Source of the DNA: UBA11540 sp045536425
Lineage (GTDB): Bacteria; Bacillota; Clostridia; Oscillospirales; Ruminococcaceae
Direction of reading: 5' to 3'
DNA: 42,838 nucleotides
Assembly (NCBI GenBank): GCA_045536425.1
Contig: JAZSNN010000039.1
Location: forward strand, 1-42,838
The notes beneath the pieces are model-generated. The model did no database searches and had not been told where the DNA came from. It saw nothing but the letters and a program-made list of their open reading frames with translations. Position numbers and translations under genes: made by a program. Below are positions 32,159 through 40,311 of the stretch, piece by piece. Each line of letters opens with the position of its first letter. The first letter of the stretch is position 1.

Positions 32159-32686
32159 ATGAACAAAAAAGAGATAAAAAACCTTGCGTTAGCGGCGCTT
32201 TTTTTGGCGCTTGGATTGGTGCTTCCGTTTGTGACGATGCAGATAAAAGAAATCGGAAAGATGCTTTTGCCAATGCATCTGCCGGTGCTTTTGTGCGGAA
32301 TCATCTGCGGATATAAATACGGTGTGATGGTCGGAGCGGTGCTCCCAATTCTTCGCTCGCTTCTGTTTTCGATGCCGAAAATCTTTCCCGACGCTCCCGC
32401 AATGATGTTAGAGCTTGCGACCTACGGGCTTGTGATAGGTCTTGTGTATCTGAAACTCGCGGACAAAAAGGGCAGAACGCTCATCGCGCTTCTTTCGGCA
32501 ATGGTTTCGGGAAGAATAATCTCGGGAATCGCAAAATGGGCGCTCGTGACAGCGGCAGGCGGAGCATACACACTTGAGATGTATCTTGCGGGAGCAGTTT
32601 TTGACGCAATACCCGGACTTATATTGCAGATAGTGCTCGTCCCCACCGTAGTATTTGCCCTGAAAAAAGCAAAGCTGATAGACTAA
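32159..32686 (+). CDS. ECF transporter S component, substrate unknown
   Basis: 175 residues with about five or six membrane segments. Distinctive segments are FLALGLVLPFVTMQIKEIGKMLLPMHLPVLLCGIICGYKYG and GAVLPILRSLLFSMPK, which identify the ECF S-component family: the KEIGKMLLPMHLP loop is the usual one after helix 1 in this group. Such proteins bind a vitamin and use a shared EcfAT unit; the vitamin is not identifiable here, and no riboswitch precedes it. Start codon ATG at 32159 with GGTAAAAG upstream (weak). It ends the polA unit, followed by a strong terminator. Confidence 0.85.
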   Translation: MNKKEIKNLALAALFLALGLVLPFVTMQIKEIGKMLLPMHLPVLLCGIICGYKYGVMVGAVLPILRSLLFSMPKIFPDAPAMMLELATYGLVIGLVYLKLADKKGRTLIALLSAMVSGRIISGIAKWALVTAAGGAYTLEMYLAGAVFDAIPGLILQIVLVPTVVFALKKAKLID

Positions 32687-32690
32687 TAAA

Positions 32691-32717
32691 AACAGCGGTT
32701 TTTGACCGCTGTTTTTT
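32691..32717 (+). terminator. Rho-independent terminator of the polA unit
   Basis: AACAGCGGT, loop TTTTG, ACCGCTGTT, then TTTT, 4 nt after the S component stop. Confidence 0.9.
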
Positions 32718-32756
32718 CGATTTTGTGACTAAATTTTAACAAATGCCGCAACCCGC

Positions 32757-32785
32757 TTGACATAGAATGGAAAAAAATTTATACT
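32757..32785 (+). promoter_or_regulatory. Strong sigma-A promoter of the beta-helix lipoprotein
   Basis: TTGACA (32757-32762), 17 nt, TATACT (32780-32785), 43 nt before the ATG. The -35 box and spacing are consensus. Confidence 0.85.
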
Positions 32786-32827
32786 TAAAAATATGACTAT
32801 CTACAAAACAAAATTATGGAGGAAACT

Positions 32828-35554
32828 ATGAAAAAAGTAAGACTTTTGTCAATGCTTTTAGTGGCGGTAATGCTCTTTTCCCTCGCCGCTTGCGGAGGAG
32901 ACACAACCGAAACATCAACACCTTCGACCGACACAACGGTATCAGAGGGAGAGGTTAGCTTTTCCGGTGAAAAGACAGCCTTTGTTGCTAACGGTGAAAC
33001 ACAGTACGTTGTCGTTCGCAATAAAAACGGTACCGACTACGAAACAGACGTTGCTGTTGACATCAAAGATAGAATTTCAAAGATATCCGGTGCAGACGCA
33101 AAGCTTATGAGCGACAGTAAGGAGAAAAACACCTACGAGATTCTCATTGGCTCTGCTCGTGGCGCGAACGAAGGACTTGCTGAGAACGAGTGGAAGGTTT
33201 CCCACGACGGAAAGGATCTCGTTATCACAGGCGGAAGCGACAAGGCGCTTGAAAAGGCATATGCGTTCTTTATGGAGCAGTTCTTCAACTGCACATGGCT
33301 TGACACCGATCTCGAGAAAAAGGACACCATCGAAATTCCCGAGGACTTTGAGCACACAGCAAAATACCAGACAAGAGAAGAATTCCTCGCGCAGACACAG
33401 CTTATTGAATATCCCGAATATCCCGAAGAGGCTATTCCCCGTGACTACGACTACTACGTAAAGGTAACACAGGGCAACAAGACTATCGAGATACCTGTAT
33501 ACAACCGCACTATCGGTTCCAACTACTTTACCTCTACCATCGTAGACGGAGACCTTCACAGAAGATATGCTGAGTTTGCCTTCTCCGGAGGCCCCGTAAC
33601 CATCGAGGTTACAGCGAACATCAGCTTTGACAAGGTTTCGGTAATGCCTTCCTCCAAGGGAATCGACTTTACCGTAAAGAATAATGTTATCACCTATACC
33701 ATCAATGAGCCTCAGACCACAATGGTAAAACTCAACGACGATAGAGATACACTCCTTGCAATCTTTGCCGAGGAGCCCGAGTATGAGGACGACATTCCCA
33801 ACCGTGCGCTTGAGTCCACCTACTACTTCGACCCCGGCTACCACGAGATCGAGGGCGGCGAGATCATTCTTCAGAGCAACGAGTCGCTCTACCTCGCTCC
33901 CGGTGCGGTTGTAAAGGCGAGAGTAAAGGTTGTCGGTAGGGACGTAACGATTGGAGGACGCGGAACACTCCTCGAGTCCAGCCCCAACCGTACGAAGCTC
34001 AACAAGGTAAACTATATGATCGAGATACAGGATTCGGCTCGTGTCGATATCAGCGGTATCAAGATCGTCGACGCACACACCTTCAATATCACAATGACCT
34101 CTTGCACCGACGTTACCATCCACGACGTAAAGGTGCTTTCCAACCAGATTTCCACCGACGGACTTTCTTGGTGGGCAAAGAACACCAACATCCACGTATA
34201 TGACTGCTTCTGGCACATATCCGACGATATCTTCGTTGTCGGCGGCAACTGCGTAAACAATCTCGTTGAAAACTGTATTATCGGCTCTGACTACGGCGTG
34301 TTCACACCTACCGTAACAGGCGACGGCATACTCTTCAAGAATATTGACGTTTTCCGTTGCGGAAGACTTGTAAAGATAATCAACAACGGCGGCGACGCTG
34401 TAACCACAATGGAGAACATCTTCGCCGAGGACATCGACTCCTGCGGTTCGCTCTTCGACTTCGCACCCGGTAAGGACACAACAAGAAAATACGTTCTCAA
34501 GAACGTAAGCATCAACGGTCCCAAGGCGACAACCCAAATCATATCCACAAACGGAAACTCCGGACTTGAGGTTACCTTTGATAACGTTTGGGTAAACGGC
34601 AAAAAGATTGACAAGAATACAACCCTCAGCGAAGCAAGCTCGAAGACATATAAGGCAACAATAACCGATGCAAACGATAAGAAGGCTGCAAAGGTTGGAG
34701 TAGACAACGTAAAATCGGCTAAATACACCGCAGAAACTCTCTATATCAAAGACCTCAAGGTAAACTCTGCTTTGGAGACATTCACCGAAAACTCCACACA
34801 GTACGTTTCTGCAAAGGAAGTGCTCACAGCACTCGATTACACAAACTTCAAGTTTGATGGCAGCAAGCTCACCTTTGAGTATAAGGACGAGAAATATGAG
34901 CTTAACGTAGGCTCCAAGGACGTTACCGCGAAGGGTAAAAAACTCACCCTCTCCGCACCCGTTGTTCTCAAGCGCGATAGCGTTTGCATACCGCTCGACT
35001 TCTTCAAGACTGTTCTCGGCACCAATGCAACCTATAGTGCTGCCGACAAGCGCGTTACCGTAGATAACATCAAGAGAACAGGAAACCTCCTCAGAAACGG
35101 TGATATGGAACAGGGAATGACTACCGACTGGATCACAAGATGGTTCACACCTATGTATCTCTCCACCGATGCACATAGCGGAAAATATGCTATGAGAACC
35201 TATGTAAATCCCGAAGAGAGCTACGACCCCGGTTCTGAAAACGGTATCTATCAGGATATCATAAACGTTGTTCGTCGCTATGGTAAGGGACAGTACAAAC
35301 TCACCTGCTGGGTCAAGAAGACCAAGGAAAACTCTGACAGCTCTATCATCGAGATGGGTGTTACACCCTACTACTCGCCCAACGGAAAGAGCGTAAAGAT
35401 AAGACCCACAACCGAGTGGCAGAAGATGGAATACACCTATACCTTCAATTCAAACGTTGATGACCTCTTGACACTCTACTTCTACGTCGGCTATGCAGAC
35501 GGCGACCATAAGCAGTTCATCATTGATGATATGTCGATGGAATTTCTCGGCTAA
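32828..35554 (+). CDS. Multi-domain secreted lipoprotein with beta-helix and C-terminal carbohydrate-binding module
   Basis: 908 residues. The signal peptide MKKVRLLSMLLVAVMLFSLAAC places lipidated Cys22 on the cell surface. Residues about 48-175 resemble the N-terminal domain found before alpha-glucuronidase-like proteins (YVVVRNKNG..., ISGADAKLMS..., NTYEILIGSAR). About 200-340 is beta-rich. About 350-590 is a right-handed beta-helix with repeats such as DVTIHDVKVLSNQ and NLVENCIIGSDYG, of the kind seen in GH28/GH49 polysaccharide hydrolases and lyases. About 645-755 is copper amine oxidase N-terminal-like, here only a wall-associated beta fold. About 760-908 (NLLRNGDMEQGMTTDW...) is a CBM4/9-like module. 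The start is the ATG at 32828 with GGAGGA before it. It likely binds and cuts a plant polysaccharide at the surface; the catalytic residues are not identified. Confidence 0.8.
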   Translation: MKKVRLLSMLLVAVMLFSLAACGGDTTETSTPSTDTTVSEGEVSFSGEKTAFVANGETQYVVVRNKNGTDYETDVAVDIKDRISKISGADAKLMSDSKEKNTYEILIGSARGANEGLAENEWKVSHDGKDLVITGGSDKALEKAYAFFMEQFFNCTWLDTDLEKKDTIEIPEDFEHTAKYQTREEFLAQTQLIEYPEYPEEAIPRDYDYYVKVTQGNKTIEIPVYNRTIGSNYFTSTIVDGDLHRRYAEFAFSGGPVTIEVTANISFDKVSVMPSSKGIDFTVKNNVITYTINEPQTTMVKLNDDRDTLLAIFAEEPEYEDDIPNRALESTYYFDPGYHEIEGGEIILQSNESLYLAPGAVVKARVKVVGRDVTIGGRGTLLESSPNRTKLNKVNYMIEIQDSARVDISGIKIVDAHTFNITMTSCTDVTIHDVKVLSNQISTDGLSWWAKNTNIHVYDCFWHISDDIFVVGGNCVNNLVENCIIGSDYGVFTPTVTGDGILFKNIDVFRCGRLVKIINNGGDAVTTMENIFAEDIDSCGSLFDFAPGKDTTRKYVLKNVSINGPKATTQIISTNGNSGLEVTFDNVWVNGKKIDKNTTLSEASSKTYKATITDANDKKAAKVGVDNVKSAKYTAETLYIKDLKVNSALETFTENSTQYVSAKEVLTALDYTNFKFDGSKLTFEYKDEKYELNVGSKDVTAKGKKLTLSAPVVLKRDSVCIPLDFFKTVLGTNATYSAADKRVTVDNIKRTGNLLRNGDMEQGMTTDWITRWFTPMYLSTDAHSGKYAMRTYVNPEESYDPGSENGIYQDIINVVRRYGKGQYKLTCWVKKTKENSDSSIIEMGVTPYYSPNGKSVKIRPTTEWQKMEYTYTFNSNVDDLLTLYFYVGYADGDHKQFIIDDMSMEFLG

Positions 35555-35562
35555 ATAAATTC

Positions 35563-35598
35563 AAAAGCGCGAACCGATTTTCTCGGTTCGCGCTTTTT
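35563..35598. terminator. Bidirectional terminator between convergent genes
   Basis: A 15-bp stem AAAAGCGCGAACCGA pairs with TCGGTTCGCGCTTTT around a 5-nt loop, with T or A runs on both strands, between the lipoprotein gene and the glycosidase gene. Confidence 0.9.
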
Positions 35599-37119
35599 TC
35601 ATATCCTCACGGTCTTTGATTTTCCGTCCCACAGGATTTCGATTTCTACAGGGACGTTTGATTTTACCACGATTTTCGGTTCTTGTGATTTGTCTTTTCT
35701 CGCCTCACAAATGAGCGTGAGCTCACCGTCTGCGCCAAAGGGGTATCTTTCAACACCGTGACGCTCCAAAAGTTCGATGTTCCACACGATTTTGTTCTCG
35801 CTCGCAAACGGCTTTATGCCAAACACGTGCTCAAAGAGAATCGCAATGGGAGAAAGTCCCGCCCATCCAACAAAATCGCGCTTTGCGGGATTTCCCTCGC
35901 GGAATTTACCGTCAAACTTTTCGGGCGCGTAGTTTTCAAAAAGGGTGTCCTCGCGCTCAAAAACCTCAACCACCGCATCCAGATGCTTTTTCGCAATTTC
36001 GTGAGAAAGTGTCATATGCCCGTAGTTGTCGAGCCCTTTTAACACCATATAGGTCGTAGGCGCCCAAACACCACCGCGCCAATAACCGCCATCGTCAGAA
36101 AAATCGGGATGGCTTTTCGTGAGAGCGGGGATGGGAAACGGAGTGTTAAACTCCTTTTCGTCGACAAGACGCGCTATCATCCTTTTGGCTCTTTCGGCGG
36201 TGGCACATCCTGCAATCAGCGCCCAAAACGCGCCAACGTGACGCACACCGTTTAGTCTGCCGTCCTTGTATCTGTCGTAATAAAAGCCGTCCTTCTCGTC
36301 CCAGAGGGTGTCGTTGATGACCGATTCAAGATGCGCTCTTTCTTTTTCAAACTCGGGGATAAATTCCTCGAGCGACAGCTCGCGCGCCATATTTATAAGG
36401 AGCTTACAGTTCAAAAGCATCTGCATACACGCGTCAAGCCACACCATATGTCCGTGCTCGAAACAGCGGTGATACTCGGGCTCGAGTCGAGGCAGATTGT
36501 CCATACCACAGCCCCAACCCGACGAGAAATATGTTCCGTCGCGCCAGGTGCGGTTTTTTCTCAGCCATCTGTGGTAAGCCACAAGCGGATAGAACACCTT
36601 TTCGAGCCTTTTCTTGTCGGAGAAGTTTAGATAATACTCCCACTCGCTCCACGCGAGAAGATTTGGGCCCGTCGAGGACGGGTCGTGCTTTGTAAAACGG
36701 TCACAGCCGGTTGCTTCTTCGATTTCACGGCAGATAAATCCGTCGTTGTGCTGATGGGAATAGAGGTTGTCGAGCGTCTTTTGGAACTTGAAGATTCTGT
36801 CGGCATACTTTGCAAACATGAAAATAAAAGCCGAATCCCACATAAAAAGACAGCCGTTGAAGGCAGTGTCGATAAAACTGGATACAAAGCCCGAATTTTC
36901 GGTTGGTTTACAGAGATTTGAAAACGCAATCTCCCATGCCTTGTCATAACAGGCGAGATGCGCCTCGTGCCCGTCCCAAATAGGCTTTGGAAGGAGCTTT
37001 TTCGCATCGGCATATAAAACGAGGCTGTCACAACCGAGCCTTGCCCCGATAAATTCGTTCTTCTTGACAAGCGGCTCAAAAACCGTAGTCAACTCTTCGT
37101 TTTGCTTGAAAAGAGCCAT
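35599..37119 (-). CDS. (alpha/alpha)6-barrel glycosidase, GH63/trehalase-like
   Basis: 506 residues with no signal peptide, so cytoplasmic. Sequence marks of the GH63/GH37 type of (alpha/alpha)6 glycosidase: FMWDSAFIFMFAKYA (an Asp that usually is the general acid region), GPNLLAWSEWEYYL, SSGWGCGMDNLPR, GGYWRGGVWAPTTYMVLKG and ENYAPEK...FVGWAGLSPIAI (the Glu region that usually is the base). Such enzymes act on alpha-linked glucosyl or mannosyl residues by inversion; the substrate cannot be deduced. The last 40 residues are a beta domain. It lies downstream of the AraC gene on the same strand, 12 bp apart, so both may be controlled together with the locus. Confidence 0.8.
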   Translation of the reverse strand: MALFKQNEELTTVFEPLVKKNEFIGARLGCDSLVLYADAKKLLPKPIWDGHEAHLACYDKAWEIAFSNLCKPTENSGFVSSFIDTAFNGCLFMWDSAFIFMFAKYADRIFKFQKTLDNLYSHQHNDGFICREIEEATGCDRFTKHDPSSTGPNLLAWSEWEYYLNFSDKKRLEKVFYPLVAYHRWLRKNRTWRDGTYFSSGWGCGMDNLPRLEPEYHRCFEHGHMVWLDACMQMLLNCKLLINMARELSLEEFIPEFEKERAHLESVINDTLWDEKDGFYYDRYKDGRLNGVRHVGAFWALIAGCATAERAKRMIARLVDEKEFNTPFPIPALTKSHPDFSDDGGYWRGGVWAPTTYMVLKGLDNYGHMTLSHEIAKKHLDAVVEVFEREDTLFENYAPEKFDGKFREGNPAKRDFVGWAGLSPIAILFEHVFGIKPFASENKIVWNIELLERHGVERYPFGADGELTLICEARKDKSQEPKIVVKSNVPVEIEILWDGKSKTVRI

Positions 37120-37131
37120 AAAATCACCGCC

Positions 37132-37893
37132 TTATTTGTTGTAGTTGTAGGAATATTTCGAGGGCGGGACACCCTTGATTCTGTGAAACTGCGAGGAAAA
37201 GTACTTGTAGTCCTCAAAACCGCACATCTCGGCAATCTCCGAAAGGGAGTAATAACCGCTTTCGATGAGGTTTATCGCATATTTTATCCTCGCGTCGATG
37301 ATATAGCTTTTTGGCGAAACGCCAAACTGCTTTTTAAAAAGCTTTCTGAAATACACCTCGCTGATGTTAGAGGCATCTGCCGCATCGGTGACCGAAAGAG
37401 CGGGGTCTGTAAAGTTTTCTTTTATGTACAAAACCCCTTTTTCAATGCGAGAGTCATAACGGCTGGGGGTCGGGTATTGTTCGCGGATTTTTGCAAAAAT
37501 CATATATAAAAGAGAGGTGCAGCGGTATTTATATCCGCTCTCTTTTTTTGTCCAACAATCTAGAATTTCGCGAAAAAGCGGAGCGATTTCATCGGGATTT
37601 GGAGGATAGAAGAAAGCTATTGTTTTTGAAAAGTAGTCCAGAGAATTAAAGTGTATAACGATAAACTCGTCCACAGAAGATACACGGGTATAATCGACTC
37701 CCGCGGGGAAGAAGCCCACCGAGTTGTCTTCAAGATGCAAACTCTTGCTCTCGGTTTTAATCTCTGTATCGGCGCGAAATCTAAAGGAAAGCGCGTCAAA
37801 GTTTCGTCCGCTGTTGAAGAGATGGATGTCAGCTTGCTTGAGCTCGATAACATCCAAAAGCTTGAAGGAAAGGTTGTCTCTTTCGAAAATCAA
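37132..37893 (-). CDS. AraC-family transcriptional regulator
   Basis: 253 residues. The N-terminal part (about 1-145) is a cupin-like sensor (RADTEIKTESKSLHLEDNSVGFFPAGVDYTRVSS); the C-terminal part (about 150-250) has the two helix-turn-helix motifs of AraC regulators: DAADASNISEVYFRKLFKKQFGVSPKSYIIDARIKYA and SLSEIAEMCGFEDYKYFSSQFHRIKGVPPSKY. The start is probably TTG at 37893, since AGGCGGTGAT (37908-37899) is a near-perfect ribosome binding site 6 nt upstream; the alternative GTG at 37902 lies inside it. Divergent from the enolase-type operon, it most likely activates that operon in response to a sugar or sugar acid. The effector is not known. Confidence 0.92.
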   Translation of the reverse strand: MIFERDNLSFKLLDVIELKQADIHLFNSGRNFDALSFRFRADTEIKTESKSLHLEDNSVGFFPAGVDYTRVSSVDEFIVIHFNSLDYFSKTIAFFYPPNPDEIAPLFREILDCWTKKESGYKYRCTSLLYMIFAKIREQYPTPSRYDSRIEKGVLYIKENFTDPALSVTDAADASNISEVYFRKLFKKQFGVSPKSYIIDARIKYAINLIESGYYSLSEIAEMCGFEDYKYFSSQFHRIKGVPPSKYSYNYNK

Positions 37894-37902
37894 TAAAATC
37901 AC

Positions 37903-38041
37903 CGCCTTTTCAAGATAATGATATCATAATTGTTTCGATTTTTCAACCTTTTGTTTTGGTTAATGAGTTTTTATTCGTTATATAATGAGCTATAATTCAA
38001 GTGTAAGCAATATCGAAATTTAAAACTATGGAGGCAATATT
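37903..38041 (+). promoter_or_regulatory. Divergent control region between AraC regulator and sugar-acid operon
   Basis: 139 bp between the divergent genes. Two TATAAT boxes occur (37981-37986 and 37991-37996) with poor -35 sequences, as expected for a promoter that needs an activator. No clear repeated operator was found by eye. The operon's first gene has GGAGG 9 nt before its ATG. Confidence 0.5.
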
Positions 38042-39379
38042 ATGAACTTCTGCTCCAATCCGTCAGATCTCAGGATCACCGATATGCGTTTTGTCGACAT
38101 CGACGGCGCTCCCAAGCGTTGCACCATCCTTCGAATCGACACAAACCAAGGCATCTCCGGCTTTGGCGAGGTGCGTGACGCTTCTTCAAAGACCTACGCT
38201 CTTATGCTCAAGAGCCGTATCCTCGGCGAGAACCCCTGCAATGTTGACAAAATTTTCAGAAAGATAAAACAATTCGGCGGTCCTTCCCGTCAGGGCGGCG
38301 GTGTTTCGGGAATCGAAATCGCACTCTGGGACCTCGCGGGAAAGGCATACGGCGTTCCTGTATACCAGCTTCTCGGCGGTAAGTTCCGTGACGAAGTACG
38401 CGTATACTGCGACACCGACGTTGACGGAAAGCACACAGGACACGATATGGGTCTTGCTCTTAAAAAGAGAATGGATATGGGCTTTACATTTTTGAAGATG
38501 GACCTCGGTATCGGACTTCTTCTCGACGAGCCCGGCACACTCAATGCTCCTCTCGGCTTTATCGAGGATATGAAAAAATACGCTTCTCACATTCTAAACG
38601 TTCAGGGTGGCTCTGTAACAGCAGATATGGTTAGACACCAGAAGAGTTATTCCATCGTCACAACCGCTCACCCCCACACCGGTATTCATATTACCGAAAA
38701 GGGTCTTGATTTCCTTGAGAACTACGTAAAAGAGGTTCGTGAGGTTATCGGTTACGAAGTTCCTCTTGCTATAGACCATTTCGGCCACATCTGCGTTGAG
38801 GATTGTATCCGCTTTGCTCGCAGAATGGAACCCTACAACCTTGCTTGGATTGAGGATATGGTTCCTTGGATCTATACCGATCAGTATGTAAGACTCAAGA
38901 ACTCCACTACTATTCCGATATGTACAGGAGAGGATATCTACCTCAAGGAAGGCTTTGAAACACTTATCAAGGCGGGTGGCGTTTCTGTAATCCATCCCGA
39001 CATCCTCACCTGCGGCGGTGCACTTGAGATGAAGAAGATTGCCGACATCGCTGACGAGCACGGTGTTGCAACCGCTATACATATGGCAGAGAGCCCCGTT
39101 GCTTGCCTTGCTGCTGTTCATACAGCTGCTGCAATGCACAATGTTCTCGCGCTCGAGTTCCATTCCGTTGACGTTGAATGGTGGGCAGATATGGTTACAG
39201 GTATCGACAACCCCATCTTCAAGGACGGCTTCATAAAGGTTCCTGAGAAGCCCGGACTTGGCTTTGACGACCTCAACGAAGAGGTACTCAGAGAGTACAT
39301 CAACCCCAACATCCCCGGCTACTTCGAGCCTACAGATGAGTGGAACAAGGAATTTTCAAACGATAGAATCTGGAGCTGA
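38042..39379 (+). CDS. Enolase-superfamily sugar-acid dehydratase (mandelate racemase/muconate lactonising type)
   Basis: 445 residues. The capping domain (about 1-125) and barrel follow the superfamily. Metal ligands Asp245 (LAIDHFGH), Glu271 (AWIEDMVPW) and Glu297 (CTGEDIYL) are each 26 residues apart and His347 (IHMAES) is 50 further, the same spacing as Asp195, Glu221, Glu247 and His297 of mandelate racemase. The second strand has FLKMDLG (Lys152, the K-x-D pattern). About 60 extra residues, 155-215, lie between strands 2 and 3, similar in place to the insertion of D-mannonate dehydratase-type enzymes. Most bacterial members dehydrate aldonic or aldaric acids to 2-keto-3-deoxy acids. It starts an operon with a RraA-family protein, a GH10 enzyme and an SDR. 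The exact acid is not predictable. Confidence 0.88.
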   Translation: MNFCSNPSDLRITDMRFVDIDGAPKRCTILRIDTNQGISGFGEVRDASSKTYALMLKSRILGENPCNVDKIFRKIKQFGGPSRQGGGVSGIEIALWDLAGKAYGVPVYQLLGGKFRDEVRVYCDTDVDGKHTGHDMGLALKKRMDMGFTFLKMDLGIGLLLDEPGTLNAPLGFIEDMKKYASHILNVQGGSVTADMVRHQKSYSIVTTAHPHTGIHITEKGLDFLENYVKEVREVIGYEVPLAIDHFGHICVEDCIRFARRMEPYNLAWIEDMVPWIYTDQYVRLKNSTTIPICTGEDIYLKEGFETLIKAGGVSVIHPDILTCGGALEMKKIADIADEHGVATAIHMAESPVACLAAVHTAAAMHNVLALEFHSVDVEWWADMVTGIDNPIFKDGFIKVPEKPGLGFDDLNEEVLREYINPNIPGYFEPTDEWNKEFSNDRIWS

Positions 39380-39384
39380 TTGAT

Positions 39385-40299
39385 ATGCATTTTAACGATA
39401 GAGAAAGAATAATCGCGCTCACTCCCCTTTGGAAAGGCGAGAGACTTCCCGACGGAAGACCGAAGGTTGAGGATAAATACCTCGACGCACTTTACAAGAT
39501 GACACTTGAAGAGGTTTGGAAACCTATCTTCGTTCTCGGCTATGAACATCAGTTTGTGGGCGGAGGTCTTGCACCTCTGCACACTCTCCACGGCGACGGA
39601 AGAAAGCTCGTCGGTCGTGCAGTAACCTGCAACTACTGCCCCACACGTCCCGACCTCCACGACCTTCAGTTTGCTCGCGGAGCAGAAGATGGCAGAAAAG
39701 GCAACTACAATCAGTGGGTTATCGACAACCTCTATGAGCGCGACGTTGTTGTCTGCGATATGTACGACAAGATTTACAAGGGCACCTTCCTTGGCGGAAA
39801 CCTCACAACAGCTCTGCAGAAGCACACCAAAACAGGTGGTGCAGTTATCTGGGGCGGCGTTCGTGACGTCGAGCAGATGAAGCAGGTTCCCGACGTTCAG
39901 GTCTACTACCGCGGCATCGACCCCACACCTATCCGTGAATTTGTTATGAAAGACTGGAATGACATCACAAACTTTGGTGGTGCGGTTTGCCTACCCGGAG
40001 ACGTTGTTTTCGGTGCAGGCGGCGGCGTACTCTTCATTCCTTCACACCTCGTTGCAGACGTTGTTGAAGGCGCCGCAAAGACCCACGTCAAAGATGATTT
40101 CGGCCTTGAAATGATAGGTCAGGGCAAGTTCACAACCGCACAGATCGACAGAAACACATGGTCTGAAGAGATGCTCGATATGCTCCTCGAGTGGATCAAG
40201 ACCGACCCCAGAGGCGAGGAATATCGCGACCTCGATTGGTCAAAGGAATATGACCTTGCTCGCAACGGTGACCCCAACGATACACAAACCGCTCTCTAA
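39385..40299 (+). CDS. RraA/HMG-aldolase-family protein
   Basis: 304 residues, with a RraA-type swivelling domain (about 50-245): LVGRAVTCNY, ERDVVVCDMYDK, the conserved G-G-x-R-D at 157-161 (IWGGVRDVEQ) that holds the substrate-binding Arg and the metal-binding Asp in aldolase members, and CLPGDVVFGAGGGVLFIP. Members with this R-D pair can be class II aldolases for 2-keto acids such as 4-hydroxy-4-methyl-2-oxoglutarate; others have lost the activity. The C-terminal extension (about 250-304) is charged. It starts 5 bp after the dehydratase, so the enzyme may cleave that dehydratase's keto-acid product. This is an inference from operon order, but it fits a retro-aldol step. Confidence 0.85.
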   Translation: MHFNDRERIIALTPLWKGERLPDGRPKVEDKYLDALYKMTLEEVWKPIFVLGYEHQFVGGGLAPLHTLHGDGRKLVGRAVTCNYCPTRPDLHDLQFARGAEDGRKGNYNQWVIDNLYERDVVVCDMYDKIYKGTFLGGNLTTALQKHTKTGGAVIWGGVRDVEQMKQVPDVQVYYRGIDPTPIREFVMKDWNDITNFGGAVCLPGDVVFGAGGGVLFIPSHLVADVVEGAAKTHVKDDFGLEMIGQGKFTTAQIDRNTWSEEMLDMLLEWIKTDPRGEEYRDLDWSKEYDLARNGDPNDTQTAL

Positions 40300-40311
40300 G
40301 GAGGAAGAAAG

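Noticed and set aside
33077..35176. 699-codon open frame on the minus strand
   Set aside because: It is entirely antisense to the beta-helix lipoprotein, has no ribosome binding site, and its product (Val/Cys-rich, no domain) looks like a codon-bias shadow.
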